From assembly GCA_022495005.1 (NCBI GenBank), contig JAGYXB010001941.1:62001-126000 (forward strand): 64,000 bases of DNA, written 5' to 3'. Below the pieces are notes generated by a model. It searched no databases. It was not told where the DNA came from and saw only the letters and a program-made list of their open reading frames with translations. Position 1 is the first letter of the stretch; each line of letters opens with the position of its first letter. A program made the translations under genes and the position numbers. Positions 11,013 to 23,211 of the stretch are shown here, piece after piece. Source of the DNA: Rhyacophila brunnea (Eukaryota > Arthropoda > Insecta > Trichoptera > Rhyacophilidae).

Positions 11013-12530
11013 AGTTGATACATGTTCGTGACAATTTATTTGTATATTATTATTTATTTTAATATCAGTGACCTAGTGTTTCTTTAAAATAAATTAAATT
11101 ATGGATATATTTACCTAATTGGTTGCATTTTGACCGCTTAAAAATACCATATAACGTAAAAAAACAGAAAATTATATTTTAATTCTGAGCGTCTAGTGCG
11201 AGCACTTTGGGCGAGCACTAGCGAAATGGTCTATGGTCTAGAACATTTATAGGCGAATGCGTTCGCTCGCCCACAAACCAAACGCACGGCACGTAGCTTT
11301 ATTTAGCAATGCAACGGGTGGCGTCTATATGTATCTATAGTCTATGATCGGGACAGTTTATTTGGAAAACGATTATTTTTAATGGGAGATTATCATCAAT
11401 TTTAAAATATTGATTTTTGTAAACATTAAGACTATAAATCATGCTATTTATTATTTTACTCATTAGTTTAGGGCTCAAATTTAAAATCTGCCAATTCGTT
11501 AGAAACGTAGATCACAGAGCATACAAACGCGATACTGTAAAATTTCGAGTACGGCCGCGATCGAAATGTCTGCCATACCTGAATGTGTGATCTAGTTGGG
11601 ATTTGATCTTGCAATCTCCGTATGCAAAATTTACGACATTAATTATTTAGCTTAGACACGGTGGATGACAATACCTGAATTATAACACTTTAAAACTACC
11701 CATCGAAGACGTGTAATAGAGCCTTCTTTATCAAGTTTTAATTATAACAATGTATTTTAAATCTAAATACAAGTAAACCTTTTATAAAATGTATGTAATA
11801 CAATTTATTTAAACTAGCTGAGCCAGCTGGCTCTCGCCAGTCTGTCTCGCTAGGTCTTGCAGACAGCTTTTCATCATAGTGACTTGGTGTTGGATTTTAA
11901 TATAATAATTGTAAAGTGTGTATAGACGGCGCCATAGTTTTCCCTTCGGGATGGATTTTCATTCACGTCAGACAATTGAAAATTTATCTGATTTGTCAGT
12001 TTTACGATATGCATGTCGTCACTGCAAATACAAATTTGGAGTCATGTGCGTAGTCTATTCTGGAGTCTGGCCTTCTCAATATCATCTGACACCATTTCAG
12101 GCTGCTAAGCCTAGCAAAACAGCTGGCAATCGCCGATTGCTACCACTGTCATTTTAATTTTAATACAATATATGTGTAGGTACTCGTATGTGCATTTAAA
12201 TATGATAAATAGTTATACATCTCAATCGTGATTATCATAAATAGCGATCCAATATAACGCGAATATTAATCTCTTTCGGGTCCCATTTACATAATAGAAA
12301 AAGGTTAGCAGCATAAAAAATAAATTTAAACATTATTTTGTTTCATTGTCTATAAAAAATAAATGCTTGGAGCCACAGAATAATATTTTAAAAATCATAT
12401 TTTGTTTTAAAAATTAACCTTAAACAATATAGTTTCCCGGTGCGGGACATTCATATCGAGACAAATGTTGATAAATAATGAAGTAATACATATTATATCT
12501 GATAAGAATAGGAATTTATAAGACCTAAAG
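11013..12530. other. unassigned intergenic DNA
   Basis: Contains a GC-richer patch near 11190-11340 and a 79-codon frame (11918-12157) with no family resemblance. No TIRs recognised. Confidence 0.45.
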
Positions 12531-12534
12531 ATGT

Positions 12535-14640
12535 GGAATCAGTGGATTGATACAGGTTGATGACGATAATGACGATATAAATGGGTAGGTATATAAAATC
12601 ACAAATTTAAAAAAATATTGCAGTTTATATGACCAAGAAGAGTAGAATTAGGTTGGGATAACCTTCATCCAGCAGTGGATTAATCTTGGTTGATGATGAT
12701 AATGACGATATTATGAATGGGAAAATATAACATCAGCAATTTTGATAAATATAGTAATTCATATGACCGAAAGAAATTCAAACAATTTAGAGAGGCCTTC
12801 ATCCACCGGTGGATTGATTCAGGTTCATAATGATAATGGAAATATAAATAGATATAATATATTATCACCGATTTTGATAAATACAGCAATTCAAATAACA
12901 GAAAGGAGTAGAATCAGGCATGGGAGGCCTTTATCCAGCAATAGATGGGTTCAGGTCAATGATGATAAGGACGATAGAAATAGGTATAATATAGTAGTAG
13001 AATCAGGTTTCGGAACTCTTCATCCAGCAGTGAATTGATCCTGGTTGATGATGATGACGATATGAATATGTAGATAAATGTAATATCACTGATTTTGATA
13101 AATACAGAAATTCATATCACAGAAAGGAGTAGAATCAGGCTAAGGAGGTCTTTAAGTAGTGGATTGGTTTAGGTCGATGATGATGATGATGACGATACGA
13201 ATATGTAAATAAATATAATATCACTGATTTTGATAAATACAGAAATTCATATGACAGAAAAGAGTAGAATCAGGCTAGCGAGGTTTTTATTAAGCAGTGG
13301 ATTGTTTCAGGTCGATGATGATGATGATGATAATGATGATAATGACGATATGAATATGTAAATAAATATAATATCACCGATTTTGATAAATACAGCAATT
13401 CATATGACAGAAAGGAGTAGAATAAAGCTAGGGAGGTCTTTATTAAGCAGTGTTAAGCAGGTTTAGGTCGATGATCATGATGATGACGATATGAATATGT
13501 AGATAAATATAATATCACCGATTTTGATAAATACAGCAATTCATATGACAGAAAGGAGTAGAATCTGGCTAGGGAGGTCTTTATTAAGCAGTGGATTGGT
13601 TCAGGTCAATGATGATGATAATGATAATTACTATATGAATATGAAGATAAATATAATATCACCGATTTTGATAAATACAGCAATGCATATGACAGAAAGG
13701 AGTAGAATCAGGCTAAGGAGGTCTTTAAGTAGTGGATTGGTTCAGGTCAATGATGATGATGATGACGATATGAATATGTAAATAAATATAATATCACCGA
13801 TTTTGATAAATACAGAAATTCATATGACAGAAAGGAGTAGAATCTGGCTAGGGAGGTCTTTATTAAGCTGTGGATTGGTTCAGGTCGATGATGATGATGA
13901 TGATGACGATATGAATATGTAGATAAATATAATATCACCGATTTTGATAAATACAGAAATTCATATGACAGAAAGGAGGAGAATTAGGCTAAGGGGGTCT
14001 TTATTAAGCAGTGGATTGGTTCAGGTATATGATAATGAATGATGATGATGATGATGATGACGATATGAATGTGTAGATACATATAATATCACAGATTTTG
14101 ATAAATACATACATTCATATGACAAAAGGAGTAGAATCAGGCTAAGGAGGTCTTTATTAAACAGTGGATGGATCCTGGTTGATGATGATGATGACGATAT
14201 GAATATTTAAATAAATATAATATCACCGATTTTGATAAATACAGAAATTCATATGACAGAAAGGAGGAGAATTAGGCTAAGGGGGTCTTTATTAAGCAGT
14301 GGATTGGTTCAGATATATGATAATGATGATGATGATGATGACGATATGAATGTGTAGATACATATAATATCACAGATTTTGATAAATACATACATTCATA
14401 TGACAAAGGAGTAGAATCAAGCTAGGGAGGTCTTTATTAAGCAGTGGATGGATCCTGGTTGATGATGATGATGACGATATGAATATGTTTTTAAATATAA
14501 TATCACCGATTTTGATAAATACAGCAATTCATATGACAGAAAGGAGTAGAACCGGGCTAGGGAGGCCATTATCCAGCAGTGGATTGGTTCAGGTCGATGA
14601 TATAAGAATGATGGAAATAGGTATAATATCACAAATTCGT
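12535..14640 (+). repeat. minisatellite-like array derived from a LINE 3' end
   Basis: Roughly 15-16 tandem units of about 140 bp. A typical unit is: 'aatatcaccgattttgataa', 'atacagcaattcatatgaca', 'gaaaggagtagaatcaggct', 'agggaggtctttattaagca', 'gtggattggttcaggtc', a variable gatgat run, 'gacgatatgaatatg'. The 'ggaggcc...cagcagtggat...gatgat' core is the 3' terminus of the window's LINEs, including its microsatellite tail. Units vary mainly in the length of the gat run and by point changes. Early units (12535-12900) are most diverged; 13080-14550 are the most alike, as expected for expansion by unequal exchange. Apparent frames on both strands simply read through the repeat. Confidence 0.88.
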
Positions 14641-14642
14641 TA

Positions 14643-15615
14643 AACCGATAGTAGTAGAATCAGGTTGCGGAACCCTTCATCCAGTAGTGGATTGATCCTA
14701 GTTGATGATGATGATGATTATGATGACGATATGAATATGTAGATAAATAACATTAGAAATTAAATACTGTCAAGAATACAATCAACGTAGAGAGGCCTTC
14801 ATCCAGCAGTGGATTTATTGAGGCTCGTGATAATAATGGCATTATATATAGATAAGTAATAATATTATATCACTGATTTTGATAAATATAACAATTCATG
14901 TGTAAGTAAGGAGTAGAATAAGGCTGAGGAGGCCTTCATCCAGCAGTGTATAGGTCAAGATTGATGATGATAGGGACGAAAAAAATAGGTAGATATTATA
15001 CAATATCACACATTTTGATAACTATAACAATTCGTATTAATTTCTTTCATTGTTTGCAATGGCAACTTTTTTAGTATGGAAATTAGTAGCCTAGGTAATT
15101 ATTCAATAACAAAAATAGTGGGTGAACAGCCACAAAGAAGTATTTAAAAAAATCAAATTTGGAATATCACGTTATCTATGATATGACGGACAGTGGCGGA
15201 CACACCTGTCAGATTTTTATTTACGCAGTGAATTGTAGCAAGATTATGGTTTTTTCACCGGAAAAAAGTGCGCCAATGCCTACATTACGATATTTGAATA
15301 AAAATAATCGAATCTGTTTGTCAAATAAAGGATTAGAAGGTCTTAAGCGACGAAGACGTCATTCTGACAGGCGTGGACAGTAAATATGGCGATCGTATAC
15401 GGTGTGTAAGAAAATATCGGATATAAACGTCACGTACCTGTAAAATCATTGAAAATTTGTGAAATGTGGTCAATTCAAACGGTAGATGAATCGGTAGCGC
15501 ACATTTTGAAGTGAAGATGTAAAAATAACAATAAAATGTCGCTTAAATGAGCCGTTAGTGCGTTTTCCAAAATCTCTTAGGATAATGATAATAATAATAA
15601 TAATAATAATGAAAT
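14643..15615 (+). repeat. 973-bp tandem duplication, copy 1
   Basis: Starts at 'accgatagtagtagaatcag' and includes three diverged array units (near 14652, 14775 and 14912). About 600 bp of non-array DNA follows (15010-15590), with 'gcgccaatgcctacattacg' and 'cgacgaagacgtcattctga'. The whole block recurs directly at 15619. A simple (taa)n run near 15588-15610 lies at the junction. Confidence 0.9.
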
Positions 15616-15618
15616 TAA

Positions 15619-16570
15619 ACTGATAGTAGTAGAATCAGGTTGCGGAACCCTTCATCCAGTAGTGGATTGATCCTAGTTGATGATGATGATTATGATGACG
15701 ATATGAATATGTAGATAAATAACATTAGAAATTCAATACTGTCAAGAATACAATCAACGTAGAGAGGCCTTCATCCAGCAGTGGATTTATTGAGGCTCGT
15801 GATAATAATGGCATTATATATAGATAGGTAGATAATAATATTATATCACTGATTTTGATAAATATAACAATTCATGTGTAAGTAAGGAGTAGAATAAGGC
15901 TGAGGAGGCCTTCATCCAGCAGTGTATAGGTCAAGATTGATGATGATAGGGACGAAAAAAATAGGTAGATATTATACAATATCACACATTTTGATAACTA
16001 TAACAATTCGTATTAATTTCTTTCATTGTTTGCAATGGCAACTTTTTTAGTATGGAAATTAGTAGCCTAGGTAATTATTTAATAAAAAAGGATTGAGTGA
16101 ACAGCCACAAAGTATTTAAAAAAAATCAAATTTCGAATATCACGTTATCTATGAAATGGCCGTCAGTGGCGTACCCCGCTGTCATAAGATATTATACGTA
16201 GTAAATTGTATCAGGATTATGGTTTTTTCACTGGAAAAAAGTGCGCCAATGCCTACATTACGATATTTGAATAAAAATAATCGAATTCGTTTGTCAAATA
16301 AAGGATTAGAAGGTCTTAAGCGACGAAGACGTCATTCTGACAGGCGTGGACAGTAAATATGGCGATCGTATACGGTGTGTAAGAAAATATCGGATATAAA
16401 CGTCAAGTACCTGTAAAATCATTGAAAATTTGTGAAATGTGGTCAATTCAAACGGTAGATGAATCGGTAGCGCACATTTCGAAGTGAAGATGTAAAAATA
16501 ACAATAAAATGTCGCTTAAATGAGCTGTTAGCGAATTTTCCAAAATCTCTTAGGATAATAATAATGAAAG
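15619..16570 (+). repeat. 973-bp tandem duplication, copy 2
   Basis: Direct repeat of 14643-15615; markers such as 'ggcgtggacagtaaatatgg' are offset by 973 bases. Differences are scattered substitutions and small indels, with a patch of heavier divergence at 16150-16210 versus 15175-15240. The 74- and 66-codon frames at 15159 and 16156 share the C-terminal residues from MPTLRYLNKNNRI onward. They differ at the N-terminus, so the shared end is conserved by duplication and is not evidence of selection. Confidence 0.9.
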
Positions 16571-16574
16571 ATAA

Positions 16575-17785
16575 TTTTGAATAAAAAAACAGTCAGTAGA
16601 TGTCAGGCAACGTTAATAATAAACAACATAAGGGTTTGAATACTCGCTAAACTTTTTGACTTTCTATCACAGATTAAAACAGTATTTCATGATCATACAC
16701 CAGTGCTTCTCAATATTTAGAAATAAATATAACATAAGTATGTACGTTAGACATGTCATGTCAGTGGCAAAGGCTTTTTATTTAGCGTTTGTCTTCAAAA
16801 TACCATTGGCGAATACTCGATAGCAATTTATTATTTAACATTTTTTAATGACTTGTAAAGGAATCATTTAATTCCACTAAAATGTAACTAGTAGTAGGAA
16901 ACATAATATTCATTTGTGTGTCTATTTAAATTAGGCAGAGACACCTGCTCTAGTAATTACAGAAACCTCACGACTATTGCTGCCTACTTTACACATATAA
17001 AATCTAAACAAACACGCCAATGACGTCACAAATTGCATTCATGAACAAGATCATTTATAAAAAACTTACGGCAGACCAGATAAATAAAACTGTATGTTTG
17101 GAAAACAAGGTATAATGTGATATTAAAAATCTACTATTGACGGTTTTATCTTCTGCTATTTGATCTGTGTAGCATCTAATTTAGTTTGAAAATATTATTT
17201 AACTCAGACAATTATGTTTTTACTGACACTCACTGTGGCCGAGTTGCTACAGCAGCCTTCTATGAAGATATGGGCCGCAGGACCGATTCCGTAGCTGGTC
17301 AAATAAAAACGCTCATTGTCATTATCAATAAAATACTTAATGAAGTATACATTTTACCGCTTATTCCGTTACCCATCATCCACCCCCGTCAAAAAAATAC
17401 TTTTCGTAATTGTGTAGTCATTTTAAAATGAAATTGTTGAACTTGAAAATAATTCAACGTCATCATAGTATATTGTTTTTCTACTGCTAGATGAAATAAT
17501 GGTCCCAATCTTCTGTATTGTCGTAATAATAATAAATTATATGAATATTTTCTTAGTAGCAGCATGGTGCAAATTATCTTTTAGCTAAATTTGGCTAAGT
17601 TTTGTGCATAAACGGTTTTTGACTCGCAACAATTTTCACTCCGGTTTTGTTGTTACTTTTCACATGTATCTACCAGAATTTATTTCCTGTTTTTCTTTCA
17701 TTTTAAATTCAAGTCTTTTTTTTGATTCTCCTGAAAAGAAGTTATTTTAGACGTCTCTCCTGTCTCTCTTAATTAAAAAACTACT
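16575..17785. other. unassigned
   Basis: No recognised genes or element termini. One palindromic CRE (tgacgtca) near 17021. An 81-codon frame at 17186 has no family resemblance. Confidence 0.45.
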
Positions 17786-17814
17786 AAAAAGTAGGACGTA
17801 CCCGAGATCATAAT

Positions 17815-18397
17815 AAATAAATAAATTCCGAAATTATGAAATTTTGAATTCTCGAGATTCGGGATTTCCAGAAAAGAATTCTCGAGAATTCTTGAGATTT
17901 CGGGAAGATTTAAAAAAATACTAAAATCAGTGTGAAAACAGACAAATTAAAAAAAAAACATGATTTTTTTATTTATGTAAGAAGACGAACAAAATAGAAG
18001 TAGGAAAACAAAAATAATTCAAAACGTTACTTATTAAAATAGAATTTCAAAAAACACAGACTCAATCGCTGCGTCTGACAATCGTGTACGTTTTTGAGAC
18101 AAAATTCCCTGATGTTGCAAAAATTGCGCTCATTTTGAGTCAACGTTGGCTTAAATGTGTTAAATGCCCCGATCAGTCTTTGAACGTTTCGTGTTTCCTG
18201 ACCACTTTTTTCATATAGAAAATCGTTTTTTCAATTAATATTTGATAATAAAGAAATCCAGAATCCCGAAAAAAGATTCTCGAGTTCCAGGATTTCCTGA
18301 AATGTTAAAAATTTAAATTCTCAAGATTTGGGATGGAAAATCTCGAAAATTTCTTGAGAACTCCCGTCGGGAAATTCCCGAAACCCAATTCTAAACA
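17815..18397 (-). mobile_element. hAT relic with transposase C-terminus
   Basis: Ends on the right with 'gggaaattcccgaaacccaa' then ttcta, i.e. a TAGAATTGGGTTTCGGG-type terminus. Repeated 'ttctcgag' and 'cgggattt' blocks stand in both orientations near each end (17845-17905; 18255-18380), giving a foldback look. The minus strand keeps about 50 codons of hAT C-terminal dimerisation domain (18030-18182). No clean left end or TSD is seen, so boundaries are approximate. Confidence 0.6.
18030..18182 (-). pseudogene. hAT transposase dimerisation-domain fragment
   Basis: Minus-strand frame, open for about 50 codons to a stop. It reads FNTFKPTLTQNERNFCNI, then REFCLKNVHDCQTQRLSLC and FLKFYFNK. Its pattern follows the canonical hAT C-terminus, '...PTSVxSERxFSxxGxFVTKxRSRLSDxxxDALxFLKSYF'. 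The 'ERNF' (ERAFS) and 'LKFYF' (LKSYF) anchors align at the right spacing. The key basic RSRL stretch is eroded. Its length is a fraction of the roughly 600-residue protein. Confidence 0.65.
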
Positions 18398-18399
18398 CG

Positions 18400-19989
18400 A
18401 GTGTCTACAAAGGAAACAGACCATATTATACGTAGAAAATCGTCAGAGTTACTTTCAATAAGAATAAATTATTAAATTAATGTCCACAGCAAGATCTCGT
18501 CGATAATCGAAAGTCGTGTAGATAATAGTTTGAGAAAACCAATCGAGTGAAATTGGGTTTTTAATTTATAACAATTCTATTGTCAGTAATTCACTTAGAA
18601 GCCCAATTATTATTCGATAATTAACAATAGAAAAATAAATTGAAATAATTTCACCTCTTAATAATATTAGTATTATGATAGTTAGGTTAATTAATACTGG
18701 GTAGTTATTGAGTATGGAAAGAAACATATCATTAATCCCACATTAACTGATTATATTGCTGCAGGTATTTATTAACTAAATAATTAGGAGAACACAAATT
18801 ATGAATTAATAAGTAGAAGTGGACAGTATACATATTAAATATAAGATGACCCAATCACATTTTTTTATAATTTTCAAATAATGTCTTAATAATTGGTATT
18901 CTTAGTAAAGTTGTTATAAAACGCATACTGTGAAAATCGTTTTCTATAAAAATATATATCTACTAATATATAATTTATAATTCTACTGCTTTTTTAACAC
19001 TTTTAAATATTCTGTTACATGAAAAACAATAATTTCTCGTGCCTGTCTTGGTAAAGGTTCTTTGTAATACCCCGATCGAGATGGGGTATTCATTGTAAAA
19101 CTGTAAAATATACTATTGTACAGTGTAAAACTGACTTTTCACACACAGACGCAGCGCTTACACTACATGCGCAGAATTTACACACCTACTGCATGCGCAC
19201 GAAAGTACATGTGTTTCTGCGCAGGTCCGTTTCTAAGTTGTTTAGCTATAAAATACAATTTCAACGATATCTTTCAAGCTGTTTAAAATTAAAATACCAT
19301 TGATTTTGGTAACTTATGCAGTGTCATACTATAACTACTTTATAGACCTAATACAATACGTCAAAGAGAAAGACTTCGTTCCTTTTCCATATTTTGTTTA
19401 CATATTGAGAAGAATACCTCTATGTTGAGGAGCATTTGCATGTCTATGGTAGAAAACAGTACATCCCTATTTCTGGTATTGTAGTCCCAGCACATTGTCT
19501 GAATGTTTGATTCCCCCCAAATGAATATTATTATTATTATCACTCTGATTGTATTCCATTTTCAAAATTATTACCATTGCTTTCAAATCTTTTGTCGTCT
19601 AGAAGCGAATCATGAAATTATAAATTTGACAGAGCGGGATGAAAATATGGCGCCCATTATTATAAGTACCAACATGCGAATGTTGTAGGTGCGGGTTGAT
19701 TAAATTCTATTGATTTTAGTCTGTGATTAAATTTCGTAATATTATCACTGTTGAATCAATCTACAAACAGTGTTGCCAATTTTACTATCGTTGGCGAAAA
19801 TATGGCACACAGCGTGAATAAGATTTAATTTCTCAAAGTTAAAAATATATCTAGATAATGTATAAATTGTAAACATTGTTTTCATGAAAACAAAGATGGA
19901 TGAATAATGTATTTATTGTGTTTGCAGTTAATAAATAATTAGTCGTAGAAACAAGTTAAAAATAATGTAACCTACGAAATTATCGTATT
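18400..19989. other. unassigned, includes CATGCGCA motif cluster
   Basis: No gene. At 19140-19225 there are two 'catgcgca' motifs plus 'gacgcagcgc' and 'tctgcgcagg' in 85 bp, resembling NRF-1/ewg-type palindromes (core TGCGCATGCGCA). No transcript evidence can be seen. Confidence 0.4.
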
Positions 19990-19997
19990 TTCTAGTA

Positions 19998-20744
19998 CAG
20001 GGTTCGCGAACCTTTTTACATGTCTGTTTACAATCTTTCTGTTCTTTTTACAATCGAAAAAAAAGTTTTCCAAAAAAAAAATAGTTTTTAAGAATTCCAT
20101 TAAAAAGTTTAAAAATTACAATTGAGTTCCTGATATTCTATCTGTCACCGTATTTCTAGCCTAAGGCATACCTTTTATTCTTTGAATATTTTCCCCTTGT
20201 TTTCAAAATTCTCAAAGAGATCGTGGAAGCATTTAAACCACTCTTCTTTCATATTATTATATTCTACATCACTCAACGTTTTTCGATTTTAGAGATTATG
20301 TTTGAGGCAAAATAATAAACAGTTATTATCCGATTCTAAGGACCGACCTATGCAATTGTATATATTACCTACATTAAATGTAATTATTATTCTTGAAAAG
20401 GATTTGCCTGCTATTTTTCATACAATGCGATTTGTCATTTATGCATGAATTTCATCTTATTTCAGGGCTCGAAATGGACCGGAACGCACCGGAGCGCCGT
20501 TCCTGTTCGTGAAATCGGTAAGACTATCGCTCCGTCTCGTGGACAAAATAATTTGACCGTCTGAACTAGATATCCATATAAGTAGAAAATCAAACACACT
20601 TGTTTTTATGAAATACATATAAAATTTGATAAATATGTAAATATCTTCAGAAAAATGTCGAGCGCTCCGGTTCGTAAACTTTTCCATTTCGAGCGCTGTC
20701 TTATTTCGCGTGCCATGAAAAGTGCCATAGGTTTGCCACCCCTG
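19998..20744. mobile_element. hAT element hosting a nested family A MITE
   Basis: Termini are CAGGGTTCGCGAACCTTTTT and, inverted, 'aggtttgccacccctg'. The TSD is TTCTAGTA (19990-19997) and TTCTGGTA (20745-20752), 7 of 8 identical. The terminus resembles the CAGGGGTCGGCAAACC-type ends of mammalian and insect Charlie-like hATs. Without the 236-bp MITE it is about 500 bp. No transposase motif is convincing inside. Confidence 0.8.
20463..20698 (+). mobile_element. family A hAT MITE, 236 bp, intact
   Basis: CAGGGCTCGAAATGGACCGG ... ccatttcgagcgctg, flanked by perfect 8-bp TSDs TCTTATTT (20455-20462 and 20699-20706). It is one of the least decayed copies and serves as a reference for the family. 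It sits inside the 19998-20744 hAT and must be the younger insertion. The 129-codon minus frame (20457-20846) crosses it and is spurious. Confidence 0.95.
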
Positions 20745-20929
20745 TTCTGGTATCTTACATGTTATTTTATTGTATACAGTACCTATAAAAGGTATTAAGA
20801 AGAGCTTATTAAAGTGGCAGTACAATAATGCAGCACCCAGTGACACGAAGTCTCCATACCTATACCTTGTACCTATATACTTAATATTTTTTTGTATTTA
20901 CACATTTATACTGTAGAATAACTTAATAC

Positions 20930-21068
20930 TGATCTATCTCTTGTGTTATGTACATAAAACTGTTTTAATAATATTTCTTTGTTTCTAAATGTCATGTTGT
21001 GAACGTCTTGAACTTATAATTTGTAATGTCCACAATATGTAAAATAAATAAATTGAAATTGAAATTGA
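20930..21068 (+). mobile_element. possible LINE 3' UTR with (ATTGAA) tail
   Basis: 'taatgtccacaatatgt' is followed by 'aaaataaataaattgaaatt' and 'gaaattgaac'. Short tandem (attgaa) tails of this kind end many insect jockey/CR1 LINEs and their SINE partners. The same 'gtccacaat' motif lies in the tail of the 7868-8595 LINE. No coding part is left. Confidence 0.45.
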
Positions 21069-21069
21069 A

Positions 21070-23205
21070 CTATTCGATCATTTCAAGCCTAGCTTAAAAT
21101 ATATATTTTTTTAAATTATATCAGTAACATACTAAAAGAGGCATTGGCACGTAATGTAATAGTTGTCTACCTATATAGTATTGTCTGCATCGTATATTTA
21201 ACACTAATGTTCGTGCGTTCAAAGGCTGTAATAATCCGTACGTAAACGTATCATTGTTCAGAACAGGCTTGAGCAAACTTTTATGAAATAAAATTTCCCA
21301 ATAAAAAAATAAATGCTTCTCTAATTTAGCCAATAACTTAATGAGAAGAATGATAACTGTTTTACATGTTTCAACATTTTTGTTATTTCAGGTGTTAATT
21401 TTATAGTTTACGTACATTTAGGTTTAGGTTACTTAGTACACAGTTTAGGCACATTCTTTAAACTGCTTGTAAATGTTCATATGTGATGATTGATCGTAAA
21501 TAGTTTTTATTGATATTCATAATTGAAATTGTTTGTTCATGTAATTAATACCTATCAGAAATACGACTAAAGCTCGCGGGTCTCACAGAAATACGTGGCG
21601 TAGTTTGCCCAAGCCTGGATTAGAACATCGAAAATTATCGTAACAAATCGGCAAATTACACTAGAGTTTGATGGCTTCTCATTATAAGCCTCCAAGCAAA
21701 TAATTAAAAATTAGATCATTTCAAAAAAGTTGTCTTAAAGGTAAGATCAAATTTTTATCTCACCTATTTTTCTGTTCAGGATTTAATTAAATTTTCAAAA
21801 AACTAACCAACACGTCTATTTTCTTAATTCTACGATATAATTATATGTTAATATTAGTGTTTGTCTACCTATTCATAAGTAGTATTATGATTTTATTATT
21901 ATCTTCATTAAGTCCCATAACTATGGCTGATAAGCATCTGCATAAACTATGTTCCCCATAGCTTCCCCACTTCCTGAATTCACTCTTCACCAATAGCAGA
22001 ACACAATTAAGTACTTCTTCATTTCAAATCTAGCTGCACCATCGACGATACGTGCATGCCCAAGGTGTGGACTGAGAAAATTTAGATACAAATTTTCGCT
22101 TTAACACACATAAATAAGGTTATCGAAGATTCGATCATTTGGTCTTATATCCGATAGGTAATATTATAAAAGAGCATTTATCAAAAAAAAAAAAAAAAAA
22201 GTTTACTGTACGCAAAGTGAATATATACAATTTCAGAATAAAAGGAAAGTACTCTCACAAATCAAACATTCATCTCTCTATTCAATATTCGATTTTAATA
22301 AATATGCAAATTTATTGAAAACCGATGAGCTGCCATTTTCATTTTGTGATTTTAGTCAGCGTAAAACTTTTCGGTAAAAATGAAATTGTAGCTTTGCCGG
22401 ACGGCTACGTTTTAATCCATTATTGCCACGTATTTTTTGCAAGAGGACTTAAACCTTTTTGAAATGTTTTTAATTAAACACAATAAATGTTATCGCTTCA
22501 TGTATTTAGGGTCAGTGGTCATAAAAATGAGAACGTCTCGTAATTTTTGACGAAAAACATCTTACATTTCTATACACATCTACGTTTGCTCCCACCAACA
22601 TCTACCATATAAGTAAACAATACTTAATTTGTATACTTGTCTATATTACTCAACCATTTTATACCAGCGGACCGGTGAAAATTGGAGAAATATTACTTAC
22701 CGCCATATTTATATAATTTACCAACAACATCTGTCTGTGAGTATATATTATAAATTGATTGTGGACTTGGTCAACCAGACGGTACGTAGTAAATACACTA
22801 ATATGTAACGAGCTATAACACAAACATAATCTAACAAAGGCTTTAACTAATTTGGTACATTTCACGCATACAACACATACACACGATTACACACGTATTG
22901 TAAAAAAAAAAAATACGCACACAATGTTAAAACCTCAGGCTATAAAAGCTTGACATGTTTAGGTACATTGATGTATTTTTTTATACTCTATATTCATATT
23001 TCTTCGGGCGGTATTTAATTCAAAATAGTCCCTCCGACAAAACGTTGAACTACCGATACAGTAGAACTTTTGATACCGAATTTGAATCGCGGTTAGGCAT
23101 TACTTTTAGTGCACGATGTCTTTTTTCGTGAAATATCTATTATAAAAAAAAAGTAAATATGGCTATCCTAGGACTTTCTTTCAGTTACCTATCACAGCTT
23201 ACCTA
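21070..23205. other. unassigned AT-rich DNA
   Basis: Nothing recognised. Contains a run of about 18 A at 22183-22200 and a second A-run near 22900. Confidence 0.5.
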
Positions 23206-23211
23206 CCTGTA

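Noticed and set aside
13524..13938. Open frames in the tandem array (plus and minus)
   Set aside because: They follow the repeat unit and its gat runs (poly-D or poly-H); a repeat artefact.
15159..15383. Conserved small protein, because its C-terminus recurs at 16156-16356
   Set aside because: Similarity is explained by the 973-bp tandem duplication; N-termini differ and there is no known homologue.
12535..16570. CRISPR-like array
   Set aside because: Units are contiguous ~140-bp tandem repeats with no unique spacers, and the organism is eukaryotic.
17014..17030. CRE (tgacgtca) as a regulatory site; similar words at 9525 and 40882
   Set aside because: Single 8-bp words are expected by chance in 64 kb and none has promoter context.
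20457..20846. 129-codon minus frame
   Set aside because: Runs through a MITE and its hAT host; no protein similarity.
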